From: Pseudomonas sp.
Lineage (GTDB): Bacteria > Pseudomonadota > Gammaproteobacteria > Pseudomonadales > Pseudomonadaceae
Assembly (NCBI RefSeq): GCF_030147005.1
Contig: NZ_JASLAW010000190.1
Location: forward strand, 1 to 28,677
Length of the DNA stretch: 28,677 nucleotides
Direction: 5' to 3'
The first letter of the stretch is position 1, and every line of letters begins with the position of its first letter. This document shows, in pieces, positions 1 through 9,847 of this stretch. The position numbers and the translations under genes are program-made. Below the pieces are notes generated by a model. The model made no database searches, was not told the DNA's origin, and saw nothing but the letters and a program-made list of their open reading frames with translations.

Positions 1-30
1 ACCGTATTCGCGAGCAAGCCCGCTCCCACA
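1..30 (-). repeat. REP element upstream of mtlF (possibly half of a REPIN cut by the window edge)
   Basis: The reverse complement reads GTGGGAGCGGGCTTGCTCGC and matches the left half of the REPIN at 4482. It lies in what should be the mtlE-mtlF gap. A partner copy may lie before base 1. REP elements are common between genes in P. fluorescens and can act as mRNA-stabilising or attenuating hairpins. Confidence 0.8.
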
Positions 31-81
31 CTGACCGCGCTTCGACTCATGTTCTGCATGTACCTGACTGGTTCTGACCCT

Positions 82-1008
82 ATGAATACGAACACTGCCC
101 AAGTGCAAACCGCCGTGCCCGACAAGCCGCGCAAAAACCGCCTGGCCAACCCCGGCTGGTTCCTCGTCAGCCCCTCGGTGGCCTTGCTGCTGCTGTGGAT
201 GATCGTGCCCCTGGGCATGACCCTGTACTTTTCGCTGATCCGCTACAACCTGCTCTACCCCGGCGAAAACCAATTCGTCGGGCTGGAAAACTTCACCTAC
301 TTCGTCACCGACTCGGGCTTCCTGCCCGGTGCCACCAATACGCTGTTGCTGGTGGGCAGCGTGCTGCTGATCAGTGTGGTGTTCGGCGTGTTGATCAGTG
401 CGCTGCTGGAGGCCAGTGAGTTCTTCGGTCGCGGCCTTGTGCGGGTGCTGTTGATTTCGCCGTTCTTCATCATGCCCACCGTCGGCGCGTTGATCTGGAA
501 GAACCTGATTTTCCACCCGGTGTCGGGGATTCTCGCCGCCGTGTGGAAGTTCTTCGGCGCAGAGCCGGTGGATTGGCTGGCGCACTATCCGCTGCTGTCG
601 ATCATCATCATTGTGTCGTGGCAGTGGCTGCCCTTCGCGATCCTGCTGCTGATGACCGCCATGCAGTCCCTCGACCAGGAACAAAAGGAAGCCGCACGCC
701 TGGACGGTGCCGGCGCCATCGCGATTTTCTGGCACCTGACCCTGCCGCACCTGGCCCGCCCGATTGCGGTGGTGGTGATGATCGAGACCATCTTCCTGCT
801 CTCGGTGTTCGCCGAAATCTTCACCACCACCAACGGTGGCCCCGGCTACGCCTCGACCAACCTCGCCTACCTGATCTACAACCAGGCGCTGGTGCAGTTC
901 GACGTGGGCATGGCCTCGGCCGGCGGCTTGATTGCCGTGGTCATCGCCAATATCGCGGCGATCATCCTGGTGCGGATGATCGGCAAAAACCTGACTGACA
1001 AGCCTTGA
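82..1008 (+). CDS. mtlF: Mannitol/sorbitol/arabitol ABC transporter permease MtlF
   Basis: This is an inner-membrane permease of the MalF type in the polyol ABC importer. It forms the channel with MtlG and is powered by MtlK; the periplasmic binding protein MtlE would be encoded upstream. The protein has a soluble N-terminus of about 25 residues and then six predicted hydrophobic segments. The EAA loop that docks on the ATPase is visible (EAARLDGAGAIAIFWHLTLP, ending in LARP). The start at 82 (MNTNTAQ) gives 308 aa and fits remembered MtlF proteins. In-frame ATGs at 49 and 58 would only add a poorly conserved stretch, and none of the three has a strong Shine-Dalgarno. mtlG follows after 10 nt, so the two are co-transcribed. 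Confidence 0.93.
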   Translation: MNTNTAQVQTAVPDKPRKNRLANPGWFLVSPSVALLLLWMIVPLGMTLYFSLIRYNLLYPGENQFVGLENFTYFVTDSGFLPGATNTLLLVGSVLLISVVFGVLISALLEASEFFGRGLVRVLLISPFFIMPTVGALIWKNLIFHPVSGILAAVWKFFGAEPVDWLAHYPLLSIIIIVSWQWLPFAILLLMTAMQSLDQEQKEAARLDGAGAIAIFWHLTLPHLARPIAVVVMIETIFLLSVFAEIFTTTNGGPGYASTNLAYLIYNQALVQFDVGMASAGGLIAVVIANIAAIILVRMIGKNLTDKP

Positions 1009-1018
1009 GGGCCGCGCC

Positions 1019-1849
<831 letters not shown>

Positions 1850-1872
1850 TAATTCCAAGCGGAGGGCCCATC

Positions 1873-2976
1873 ATGGCCAACCTGAAAATCAAGAATCTGC
1901 AAAAAGGCTTCGAAGGTTTTTCCATCATCAAGGGCATCGACCTGGAAGTGAATGACAAGGAGTTCGTGGTGTTCGTCGGCCCCTCGGGCTGCGGTAAATC
2001 CACGCTGCTGCGGCTGATCGCCGGCCTGGAAGAGGTCAGCGAAGGCACCATCGAGCTGGATGGCCGCGACATCACCGAGGTGACCCCGGCCAAGCGCGAC
2101 CTGGCGATGGTGTTCCAGACCTACGCCCTGTACCCGCACATGAGCGTGCGCAAGAACATGTCGTTCGCCCTCGACCTGGCCGGCGTCGACAAGAAACTGG
2201 TGGACAGCAAGGTCAGCGAAGCGGCGCGCATTCTGGAGCTGGGCCCGCTGCTGGAGCGCAAGCCCAAGCAGCTCTCCGGTGGCCAGCGCCAGCGCGTGGC
2301 GATTGGCCGGGCGATTGTGCGTAACCCGAAGATCTTCCTGTTCGACGAACCGTTGTCCAACCTCGACGCCGCCCTGCGCGTGCAGATGCGCCTGGAACTG
2401 GCACGCCTGCATAAAGAACTGCAAGCCACCATGATCTACGTGACCCACGACCAGGTCGAAGCCATGACCCTGGCCGACAAAGTGGTGGTGCTCAACAGCG
2501 GCCGCATCGAGCAGGTCGGCTCGCCGCTGGAGCTGTACCACCAGCCGGCCAACCTGTTTGTGGCAGGCTTTCTCGGCACGCCAAAGATGGGCTTCCTCAA
2601 GGGCAAGGTGACGCGGGTTGAAGCCCAGGGCTGTGATGTACAACTGGACGCCGGCACGCTGATCACCCTGGCGCTCAGCGGCCCGACCCTGAGCGTGGGC
2701 AGCGCCGTGACCCTGGGCATTCGCCCGGAGCACCTGGAAATTGCCACGCCTGGCCAAACCACGCTGACCGTCACCGCCGACGTCGGCGAACGCCTGGGCA
2801 GCGACACTTTCTGCCACGTCATCACGGCCAACGGCGAGCCGCTGACCATGCGCATCCGCGGGGACATGGCCAGCCAGTATGGCGAAACGCTGCACCTGCA
2901 CCTCGACCCGGCGCACTGCCATCTGTTCGACACCGACGGCGCGGCCGTCGCCCGCCCCCTGCGCGCTGCCGCCTGA
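1873..2976 (+). CDS. mtlK: Polyol ABC transporter ATP-binding protein MtlK
   Basis: This is the cytoplasmic ATPase (MalK/UgpC type, 367 aa) that energises uptake through MtlFG. All ABC motifs are present: Walker A GPSGCGKST at residues 36-44, the Q-loop at VFQTYALYPHMS, the signature LSGGQRQRVAIGRA from about 134, Walker B FLFDE at 155-159 followed by PLSNLD, and the H-loop histidine at about 192 (YVTHDQ). The C-terminal third (about 240-367) is the TOBE/OB regulatory domain typical of MalK-like proteins. A strong GGAGG lies 6 nt before the ATG. mtlD starts 18 nt downstream. Confidence 0.95.
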   Translation: MANLKIKNLQKGFEGFSIIKGIDLEVNDKEFVVFVGPSGCGKSTLLRLIAGLEEVSEGTIELDGRDITEVTPAKRDLAMVFQTYALYPHMSVRKNMSFALDLAGVDKKLVDSKVSEAARILELGPLLERKPKQLSGGQRQRVAIGRAIVRNPKIFLFDEPLSNLDAALRVQMRLELARLHKELQATMIYVTHDQVEAMTLADKVVVLNSGRIEQVGSPLELYHQPANLFVAGFLGTPKMGFLKGKVTRVEAQGCDVQLDAGTLITLALSGPTLSVGSAVTLGIRPEHLEIATPGQTTLTVTADVGERLGSDTFCHVITANGEPLTMRIRGDMASQYGETLHLHLDPAHCHLFDTDGAAVARPLRAAA

Positions 2977-2994
2977 TCACGCGAGTATTTCCAG

Positions 2995-4476
2995 ATGAAA
3001 CTGAATAAACACAACCTCACCCTGCTGGCGCCGGACGTGCAACGGCCGGCCTACACGATTGCCGACACCCGCCAGGGCATCGCGCATATCGGCGTCGGCG
3101 GTTTCCACCGCGCGCATCAGGCGTATTACACCGATGCCTTGATGAATACCGGCGAGGGCCTGGACTGGAGCATCTGCGGCGTTGGCCTGCGTGCCGAGGA
3201 CCGCAAGGCCCGCGACGACCTGGCCGGGCAGGATTATTTGTTCACCCTGTATGAATTGGGCGACACCAACGACACCGAAGTGCGCGTGATCGGCTCGATC
3301 AGCGACATGTTGCTGGCCGAGGACGGCGCCCAGGCGTTGATCGACAAACTGGCCGACCCCGCCATTCGTATCGTGTCGCTGACCATCACCGAAGGCGGCT
3401 ATTGCATCGACGACAGCAACGGCGAATTCATGGCCCATCTGCCGCAGATCCAGCATGACCTCGCGCACCCCGGCGCACCGAAGACCGTGTTCGGGTTCAT
3501 CTGCGCCGCGCTGGGCAAACGCCGCGCCGCCGGTACCCCGGCGTTCACCGTGATGTCCTGCGATAACCTGCCGCATAACGGCGCTGTCACACGCAAGGCC
3601 CTGCTGGCGTTCGCCGCGCTGCACGATGCGCAACTGCATGATTGGATAAAGGCCAATGTGAGCTTCCCCAATGCCATGGTCGACCGCATTACGCCGATGA
3701 CCAGCACCGCCCACCGCCTGCAACTGCATGATGAACACGGTATCGACGATGCCTGGCCGGTGGTGTGCGAACCCTTTGTGCAATGGGTGCTGGAAGACAC
3801 ATTCGTCAACGGTCGCCCGGCCTGGGAAAAGGTCGGCGTGCAGTTTACCGATGACGTGACGCCCTACGAAGAAATGAAGATCGGCCTGCTGAACGGCAGC
3901 CACCTGGCCCTGACTTACCTGGGCTTTCTCAAGGGCTACCGGTTCGTTCACGACACCCTGAACGACCCGCTCTTCGTGGCCTACCTGCGCGCCTACATGG
4001 ACCTGGACGTCACACCGAACCTGGCGCCCGTGCCCGGTATCGACCTGACCGAGTACAAGCAGACCCTGATCGACCGCTTCTCCAACCAGGCAATCGCCGA
4101 CCAACTGGAGCGGGTGTGTTCGGATGGTTCGTCGAAGTTTCCCAAATTCACCGTGCCGACCATCAATCGCTTGATCGCCGATGGCCGCGAGACCGAGCGC
4201 GCGGCGCTGGTGGTGGCCGCCTGGGCGTTGTACTTGAAGGGTGTCGACGAACAGGGCGTGGCCTACAAGATTCCCGACCCCCGTGCCGAATTCTGCCAGG
4301 CGCTGGTCAGTGATGATGCGCTGATCAGCGAACGCCTGCTGGGCGTGGAAGAGATTTTCGGCACGGCTATTCCCAACTCACCCGCGTTTGTGGCAGCGTT
4401 CGAGCGGTGCTATGCAAGCCTGCGTGACAACGGCGTCACCGCAACACTGCAACACCTGCTGAATAAACTGGCTTAA
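2995..4476 (+). CDS. mtlD: Mannitol 2-dehydrogenase
   Basis: This enzyme oxidises D-mannitol to D-fructose with NAD+. Enzymes of this kind also take D-arabitol to D-xylulose and D-sorbitol to fructose. The product is 493 aa, the size of the characterised P. fluorescens enzyme of the long-chain mannitol dehydrogenase family. The N-terminal NAD-binding motif reads GVGGFHRAHQ (about residues 33-42). The catalytic signature K-x4-N-x2-H falls at K295, N300 and H303, the same numbering as in the P. fluorescens enzyme. The gene sits between the transporter genes and the two kinases, as expected for a pathway operon. A REPIN begins 5 nt after the stop codon and may separate its mRNA level from that of mtlY. 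Confidence 0.96.
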   Translation: MKLNKHNLTLLAPDVQRPAYTIADTRQGIAHIGVGGFHRAHQAYYTDALMNTGEGLDWSICGVGLRAEDRKARDDLAGQDYLFTLYELGDTNDTEVRVIGSISDMLLAEDGAQALIDKLADPAIRIVSLTITEGGYCIDDSNGEFMAHLPQIQHDLAHPGAPKTVFGFICAALGKRRAAGTPAFTVMSCDNLPHNGAVTRKALLAFAALHDAQLHDWIKANVSFPNAMVDRITPMTSTAHRLQLHDEHGIDDAWPVVCEPFVQWVLEDTFVNGRPAWEKVGVQFTDDVTPYEEMKIGLLNGSHLALTYLGFLKGYRFVHDTLNDPLFVAYLRAYMDLDVTPNLAPVPGIDLTEYKQTLIDRFSNQAIADQLERVCSDGSSKFPKFTVPTINRLIADGRETERAALVVAAWALYLKGVDEQGVAYKIPDPRAEFCQALVSDDALISERLLGVEEIFGTAIPNSPAFVAAFERCYASLRDNGVTATLQHLLNKLA

Positions 4477-4481
4477 AAAAT

Positions 4482-4567
4482 GTGGGAGCGGGCTTGCTCG
4501 CGAATGCGGTGGGTCAGTCAATCTATTCTTCACTGACCCATCGCATTCACGAGCCACCCGCTCCCAC
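4482..4567. repeat. REPIN between mtlD and mtlY
   Basis: Two REP copies face each other. The left arm begins GTGGGAGCGGGCTTGCTCGC and the right arm ends ACCCGCTCCCAC. An inner pair GGGTCAGT/ACTGACCC flanks a short loop at about 4519-4530. The right copy has diverged in its middle. The whole element can fold into one long hairpin within the mtl transcript. Confidence 0.85.
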
Positions 4568-4589
4568 CCTTGATAGGGTTTCACACTCC

Positions 4590-4597
4590 AAAAACAA
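4590..4597 (+). promoter_or_regulatory. Candidate Hfq/Crc catabolite-activity motif before mtlY
   Basis: AAAAACAA fits AANAANAA and lies 19 nt before the mtlY ATG, in a leader with no clear Shine-Dalgarno. Its position suits translational repression by Hfq/Crc. Chance occurrence cannot be excluded. Confidence 0.4.
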
Positions 4598-4616
4598 AAC
4601 TGCTGAGCACCCCACC

Positions 4617-6098
4617 ATGACCCAGCAAAACCTGTTCCTCGGCATCGACTGCGGCACCCAGGGCACCAAAGCCATCGTCCTCGACGCGTCCAGCGGCAAG
4701 GTGTTGGGCCTGGGCGCCGCCGCGCACACATTGATCAGCGGCGCCAACGGCCGGCGTGAACAACACACCCAGGAATGGCTGGACGCCTTCACCGAAGCCA
4801 CCCACCGCGCCCTGCAACAAGCCGGGGTGGACGGCCAGGACATCCTCGGCATCGGCGTTTCCGGCCAGCAACACGGGCTGGTTTTACTCGACGCCCAGGG
4901 CCAGGTACTGCGCCCGGCCAAGCTGTGGTGCGACACCGAAACCGCGCCGGAAAACGACCGCCTGTTGCAGCATCTGGGCGGCGAAAGCGGCTCGCTGGAG
5001 CGCCTGGGCGTGGCCATTGCGCCGGGCTACACAGTGTCCAAACTGCTCTGGACCCGCGAACAGCACCCGGACCTGTTTGCGCGCATCGCGCATATCCTGC
5101 TGCCCCACGATTACCTCAATTACTGGCTCACCGGCCGCGCCGTCGCCGAATACGGCGATGCCTCGGGCACCGGCTATTTCAACGTGCGTCGCCGTGAATG
5201 GGACGTGGCGCTGCTGCAGCACATCGACCCCAGTGGTCGCCTGCAAGCGGCGCTGCCCGAGCTGATCGCAGCGGATCAAGCGGTGGGCACGATCCTGCCG
5301 GCCATCGCTGAACGGTTGGGCATCAACCCCGACGCGATCGTCGCCAGCGGCGGCGGCGACAACATGATGGGCGCCATCGGCACCGGTAATATCGCCCCCG
5401 GTGTGATCACCATGAGCCTTGGCTCATCGGGCACCGTCTATGCGTTTGCCGACCAGCCCAACGTAAGCCCGCAGGCGTCGGTCGCCACCTTCTGCTCATC
5501 CAGCGGCGGCTGGTTGCCGTTGATCTGCACGATGAACCTGACCAACGCCACCGGCGTGGTCCGCGAGCTGTTCGAGCTGGACTTGAACGCCTTCAACGCC
5601 CTGGTCGAGCAGGCCCCCATCGGCGCGGACGGGGTAAGCATGCTGCCCTTCCTCAACGGCGAACGGGTCCCCGCCCTGCCCCAAGCCACCGGTAGCCTGC
5701 ACGGGCTGACCATGACCAACCTGACCCGCGCCAACCTGTGCCGCGCCGTGGTCGAAGGCACCACCTTCGGCTTGCGCTACGGCCTGGACCTGCTGCGCCA
5801 GACCGGCCTGCAAAGCCTGCGCATCCGGTTGATCGGCGGCGGTTCGAAAAGCCCGCTGTGGCGGCAGATGGTCGCCGATATCATGAACACCGAAGTGGTG
5901 TGTACCGAACAAAGCGAGGCCGCTGCCCTGGGCGCGGCGATCCAGGCGGCGTGGTGCCAGTCCGGGGAATCCCTGGCCGACCTGTGCGACAGGTGCGTAA
6001 GCCTCGACCCGGCCAGCCGCACCCTGCCGGAGCCCGCCAATGTCAGTGCCTATCAACAGGCCTACGAGCGCTATCAACAGCTTGTGGCAACCCTTTAA
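4617..6098 (+). CDS. mtlY: Xylulokinase
   Basis: This FGGY-family kinase (493 aa) phosphorylates D-xylulose, made by MtlD from D-arabitol, to xylulose 5-phosphate for the pentose phosphate pathway. The N-terminal ATPase-fold loop GIDCGTQGTKAIVLD is at about residues 9-23. The substrate loop GVSGQQHG follows at about 80. The catalytic aspartate is most likely D248 in SGGGDNMMGAIGTG. The C-terminal nucleotide region contains RLIGGGSKSPLWRQM. The start at 4617 (MTQQNLFLG) places the first strand correctly. An upstream in-frame start at 4482 would translate through the REPIN and is unlikely. mtlZ follows after 12 nt. Confidence 0.94.
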   Translation: MTQQNLFLGIDCGTQGTKAIVLDASSGKVLGLGAAAHTLISGANGRREQHTQEWLDAFTEATHRALQQAGVDGQDILGIGVSGQQHGLVLLDAQGQVLRPAKLWCDTETAPENDRLLQHLGGESGSLERLGVAIAPGYTVSKLLWTREQHPDLFARIAHILLPHDYLNYWLTGRAVAEYGDASGTGYFNVRRREWDVALLQHIDPSGRLQAALPELIAADQAVGTILPAIAERLGINPDAIVASGGGDNMMGAIGTGNIAPGVITMSLGSSGTVYAFADQPNVSPQASVATFCSSSGGWLPLICTMNLTNATGVVRELFELDLNAFNALVEQAPIGADGVSMLPFLNGERVPALPQATGSLHGLTMTNLTRANLCRAVVEGTTFGLRYGLDLLRQTGLQSLRIRLIGGGSKSPLWRQMVADIMNTEVVCTEQSEAAALGAAIQAAWCQSGESLADLCDRCVSLDPASRTLPEPANVSAYQQAYERYQQLVATL

Positions 6099-6110
6099 GA
6101 GCGAGCGACT

Positions 6111-7049
6111 ATGTATCTGGTGTGTGGTGAAGCGCTGTTTGATTTTTTCAGCGAGGAAGATGCCGACGGGCAGGCTGCCAGGCTCAATTACAAGGCGATT
6201 GCCGGTGGTTCGCCGTTCAACGTGGCGGTCGGCCTGCGCCGCCTGGGTATCGAGGCCGGGTTCTTTGCCGGGGTTTCCAACGACTACCTGGGCCGGCGCC
6301 TGTTGCAGGTGCTCAAGGACGAAGGCGTGAGTGAAGACTACCTGGTGCAGTTCGACGCGCCGACCACCCTGGCCATGGTGGCCGTGGGGGCCAATGGTTC
6401 ACCGCAATACAGCTTTCGTGGCGAAGGCTGTGCGGACCGGCAATTGCAGGTGACGCATCTGCCGCCCCTGGGCGATGAGGTTCGCGGGCTGCATGTGGGC
6501 TCGTTTTCGCTGGTGGTGCAGCCGATCGGCGACACGCTGCTCAGCCTGGTCAAGCGCGAAAGCGGCAAGCGCCTGATCAGCCTCGACCCCAACGTACGCC
6601 TGAACCCGCAACCGGACATTCAACTGTGGCGCGACCGTGTGGCGCAGTTGGTCGAGCATGCGGACCTGATCAAAGTCAGCGATGAAGATTTGCACCTGCT
6701 CTACCCCGAACAGTCCCCGGAAAGCGTGCTGCAAGGCTGGCTGCAACACCGCTGCCAGTTGGTATTTCTCACCCGTGGCGGCGATGGCGCCACGGTGTTC
6801 AGCCGCCGGCACGGCCAATGGTCACAGCCGGCAATCGACATCGTGATGGCCGACACGGTCGGCGCCGGCGACACCTTCCAGGCTGCGCTGATCGCCTGGT
6901 TGACCGAGCACCAATTGGACTCGGTCGAGGGGCTGCAACAGCTCAGCCGCGAGCAGATCGACAGCATGCTCGGCTTTGCGATCAGCGCCGCGGCGCTGAC
7001 CTGCACCCGCACCGGGCCGGACCTGCCTTACCGCAGCCAGTTGGGCTGA
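6111..7049 (+). CDS. mtlZ: Fructokinase (PfkB family)
   Basis: This carbohydrate kinase (312 aa) phosphorylates the fructose made from mannitol or sorbitol by MtlD. The PfkB/ribokinase signature 1 is seen as GGSPFNVAVGLRRLG (about residues 33-47). Signature 2 is DTVGAGDTFQAA, with the anion-hole GAGD at 251-254 and D254 as catalytic base. It is the last gene of the mtl operon; its ATG lies 12 nt after the mtlY stop, with a weak GAGCGAG ribosome binding site. A hairpin follows the stop codon at once. Length and motifs are normal for a bacterial fructokinase. Confidence 0.94.
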   Translation: MYLVCGEALFDFFSEEDADGQAARLNYKAIAGGSPFNVAVGLRRLGIEAGFFAGVSNDYLGRRLLQVLKDEGVSEDYLVQFDAPTTLAMVAVGANGSPQYSFRGEGCADRQLQVTHLPPLGDEVRGLHVGSFSLVVQPIGDTLLSLVKRESGKRLISLDPNVRLNPQPDIQLWRDRVAQLVEHADLIKVSDEDLHLLYPEQSPESVLQGWLQHRCQLVFLTRGGDGATVFSRRHGQWSQPAIDIVMADTVGAGDTFQAALIAWLTEHQLDSVEGLQQLSREQIDSMLGFAISAAALTCTRTGPDLPYRSQLG

Positions 7050-7057
7050 TCGCCCTA

Positions 7058-7090
7058 CAGGCCGCGCCCTGCGCGGCCTGCTGCCTTTTA
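7058..7090 (+). terminator. Probable terminator of the mtl operon
   Basis: A perfect 10-bp stem (CAGGCCGCGC / GCGCGGCCTG, loop CCT) starts 8 nt after the mtlZ stop codon and is followed by CTGCCTTTTA. The T-run is short, but the stem is very GC-rich. Confidence 0.7.
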
Positions 7091-7167
7091 TCCGAAAATC
7101 TTGCCATTCAGGAGGCCTGTGCTAAACCGAAGAACAGCAGTAATTAAAACAAGACGAAGGACGCGTT

Positions 7168-9771
7168 ATGGTCAAGGCATCTGGTTTTCCAACCCGAGCC
7201 GTTATTGCTGTCGGCATTCTTTCACTGCAGTACTTCACGCCCCAGGCCGCGCACTCTGCGTGTGCATTCACCCCCGGCCCCGGGGACGATACTTACGTTT
7301 GCGACAGCGGCGCCAGTGCCGCTGGCCTTACCGATCTTTCAGGCAATAACAGCCTGACCCTTCCCGCAGGCGGTTCCGGAACCATCAATGGTGATGTCGT
7401 CTTCGGGACGGGCACTGATACCGTGAGCATTGATTCCGGCGTGATTGCCGGCGCAGTGCAGCAAGGCGCCGGCATCGACGACTTCATCATGAATGGCGGA
7501 CGAATTCAGGCCCTGTACCAGGGCGACGGCCTCGACACCTTCAGAATGACCGACGGCATAATCGACGAAGCTTTCGAAGATGGCGATGTGGCCTACCAGA
7601 GCGGCGGCACCATCGGCCGGATAAATATGAAGCTGGACAAAAACTTCTATCACCTTTCCAACGGTGGCGTCGGGGGCAACGTGGTGACCGGTTTTGATAT
7701 CGACAAGATCATCGTTTCCGGCGGCACCATCGGCGGCAATATCAGCACCAGCGGCGGCGATGACAGCATTACCGTCAGCGGAGGCCAGATCAATGGCGAG
7801 ATCCGCGCCAGTGTTGGCAACGATACATTCAATTGGACGGGCGGCAACATCGGGGCCAACGTGCTGATGGGCGATGGCGATGATATCGCCGTGGTGAGCG
7901 GCCTCAATGAAAGCCAACTGTCCAGTACTCCCTCCCTGGACGGCGGCCTGGGCAATGATCAACTGACCTTCGATGGCACCACCTCCAGTACGCCCGCCCG
8001 CTATATCGGCTGGGAGACGGTCAATCTCACCAAAGCCTCACGCTTTGACCTGGCCGGTGATTTTTTCCTCGGCGACAGTGAGAGCAACACCGGTACGTTC
8101 AACATCGACCCCAGCAGCACCCTGCCCGTGACCCAAGGCGCAATCCGCCCCTACACCGCGGGCCAATCGGTAACACTGAACAACGCAGGCACGATCGACA
8201 TGACCACCGGCAGCGCCACTGCCGGCGATGCGCTCACGGTGCACGGCGCATACGTGGGCGACAACGGGCAATTGTGGCTGCAAACCGTTCTCGGAGATGA
8301 CAACTCCGCCACGGACAAGCTGGTGGTGTCCGGCGGCACGCTCAGCGGCCACACCCAATTGGCCGTGACCAACCTTGGCGGTATCGGTGGCTTTACCCAG
8401 AGCAACGGCATCGAGGTGGTCCAGGCCCTCAACGGGGCCACCAGCAGTACTGATGCTTTTGCCTTGAAGGGCGCGGTGTCGGCCGGTGCCTATGAATACC
8501 GGTTGTTCAAAGGCGGCGTGACCGCCGGTACGGAAAACAACTGGTACCTGCGCTCCTCGGTGGTGGCCGTGCAGCCACCCGTCGTCCCGCCGGTACCGCC
8601 CACCCCGCCGGTGGTGGTGCCTGTTGCACCGATTACGCCAACGCCTCCGGTTGTCGGCCCCGATGAACCACCGGTGGAGCCACCGACCGCGCAACCGGTC
8701 GCGCCGATCGAGCCCCCGGCGCCACCGCCGAGCCAGGTCGCGGCCGCCAATTCACCGCAACCCGCCGCCAGCAGCCCGGCGTTGCCAACGGCTGTGGCCG
8801 GTGCCGAACCCATCCCGCTGTACCGCCTGGAAGTGCCGGTGTATTCGGTAGTCATCCCGGCCGCGCAAATAATGACCCGAATGGCCCTGGGCACGTTTCA
8901 TGAACGCCAGGGCGAGCAAAGCCTGCTCACTGAAACCGGTGCGGTTCCGGCCGGCTGGGCACGTGCCTATGGCGGTGATTTCAACAAACAATGGTCGGGC
9001 ACCGTGTCGCCAAGCTTCGACGGCAGCGTCAAGGGTTATCAGGTGGGGCATGACCTCTACGCTGCGCAAACCAGCGGCGGGCAACTGCAACGTTTCGGCC
9101 TGTTCATCGGGCAGAGTCGCTTGCGGGGCGATGTGAAGGGCTTTGCAGAAGGCTTTCAGGATCGGCGCTCCGGACGGGTCAAACTCGACGGCGATAACTT
9201 CGGCGCCTACTGGACCCTCACTGACCCAAGTGGCTGGTACGTCGATCTTGTCGCCATGGGTACGCGCCTGGACGGTGATAACAAATCCGACCGTGGCGTG
9301 AAGATGAACACCAAGGGCCATGCCTTGGCGCTGTCCGCCGAAGCGGGTTATCCGATCACCGTTTCCGAACATTGGGTGGTGGAACCCCAGGCTCAGGTGA
9401 TCCGCCAGACCATCGACCTGGACAGCCAGAACGACGGTATTTCCAAGGTATCGTTCGATTCCCAAGAGTATTGGACCGGCCGTCTCGGTGCCCGCGCCAA
9501 AGGCCGCTACGTGGTGGGCAACACGCCTGTGGAACCCTACGTGCACGCCAGTGCCTGGCGTACGTTCAATGGCCACGACACGGTGACTTATGATGATGTG
9601 GACCGCATCAAGAGCGATCACAAGTCATCCACCGCCGATGTCGGCGTAGGGGTCGTCGCCCAATTGTCGTCAGCGGTGAGCGTTTACCTGGCGGCGGACT
9701 ACACCACCAATCTGGATGGCAACGCCCAGGAGGGTGTGAGCGGCAACGCCGGGGTGCGCGTGCGCTGGTAA
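7168..9771 (+). CDS. Autotransporter with a nine-repeat passenger, Pro-rich linker and outer-membrane beta-barrel
   Basis: This is a type Va secretion protein of 867 aa. A signal peptide covers about residues 1-31, ending near QAAHSA. Residues 71-245 hold nine tandem units of 17-20 residues, with consensus G-x-I-x-G-x-V and then a G-x-G-x-D turn, which suggests a beta-solenoid. Residues ~250-465 are further beta-rich passenger. Residues ~468-540 are very rich in Pro and Val and form a linker. Residues ~590-867 match an autotransporter beta-domain: alternating hydrophobic strands ending in ...GNAGVRVRW, with the terminal aromatic residue needed for BAM assembly. No protease or lipase motif is visible, so it may be an adhesin or surface protein. 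The gene stands alone, with GAAGGA 7 nt before the ATG. Confidence 0.85.
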   Translation: MVKASGFPTRAVIAVGILSLQYFTPQAAHSACAFTPGPGDDTYVCDSGASAAGLTDLSGNNSLTLPAGGSGTINGDVVFGTGTDTVSIDSGVIAGAVQQGAGIDDFIMNGGRIQALYQGDGLDTFRMTDGIIDEAFEDGDVAYQSGGTIGRINMKLDKNFYHLSNGGVGGNVVTGFDIDKIIVSGGTIGGNISTSGGDDSITVSGGQINGEIRASVGNDTFNWTGGNIGANVLMGDGDDIAVVSGLNESQLSSTPSLDGGLGNDQLTFDGTTSSTPARYIGWETVNLTKASRFDLAGDFFLGDSESNTGTFNIDPSSTLPVTQGAIRPYTAGQSVTLNNAGTIDMTTGSATAGDALTVHGAYVGDNGQLWLQTVLGDDNSATDKLVVSGGTLSGHTQLAVTNLGGIGGFTQSNGIEVVQALNGATSSTDAFALKGAVSAGAYEYRLFKGGVTAGTENNWYLRSSVVAVQPPVVPPVPPTPPVVVPVAPITPTPPVVGPDEPPVEPPTAQPVAPIEPPAPPPSQVAAANSPQPAASSPALPTAVAGAEPIPLYRLEVPVYSVVIPAAQIMTRMALGTFHERQGEQSLLTETGAVPAGWARAYGGDFNKQWSGTVSPSFDGSVKGYQVGHDLYAAQTSGGQLQRFGLFIGQSRLRGDVKGFAEGFQDRRSGRVKLDGDNFGAYWTLTDPSGWYVDLVAMGTRLDGDNKSDRGVKMNTKGHALALSAEAGYPITVSEHWVVEPQAQVIRQTIDLDSQNDGISKVSFDSQEYWTGRLGARAKGRYVVGNTPVEPYVHASAWRTFNGHDTVTYDDVDRIKSDHKSSTADVGVGVVAQLSSAVSVYLAADYTTNLDGNAQEGVSGNAGVRVRW
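7378..7902 (+). repeat. Nine tandem ~60-bp coding repeats in the autotransporter passenger
   Basis: The translated units begin GTINGDVV, GVIAGAVQ, GRIQALYQ, GIIDEAFE, GTIGRINM, GVGGNVVT, GTIGGNIS, GQINGEIR and GNIGANVL. Their lengths are 20, 20, 19, 17, 20, 19, 20, 20 and 20 residues. Most contain G-x-G-x-D or G-G-D-D/G-N-D near the middle and end in S-G or similar. The DNA has diverged, so the repeats are clear only in the protein. Confidence 0.8.
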
Positions 9772-9798
9772 ACACGGTGCTGTATGCCAATAAACTCG

Positions 9799-9819
9799 GG
9801 GCCTGGTCGTACCAGGCCC
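9799..9819. terminator. Inverted repeat between convergent genes, possible terminator
   Basis: GGGCCTGGT and ACCAGGCCC form a perfect 9-bp stem with a CGT loop. It lies 28 nt after the autotransporter stop and 28 nt before the 3' end of the reverse-strand DUF1652 gene. No T-run follows on either strand, so termination is uncertain. Confidence 0.4.
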
Positions 9820-9847
9820 GCGGGTCAACGCCGGATGACGCACGCCA

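Noticed and set aside
7378..7902. CRISPR-like or satellite DNA repeat
   Set aside because: The periodicity exists in the protein, not as identical DNA units; there are no spacers.
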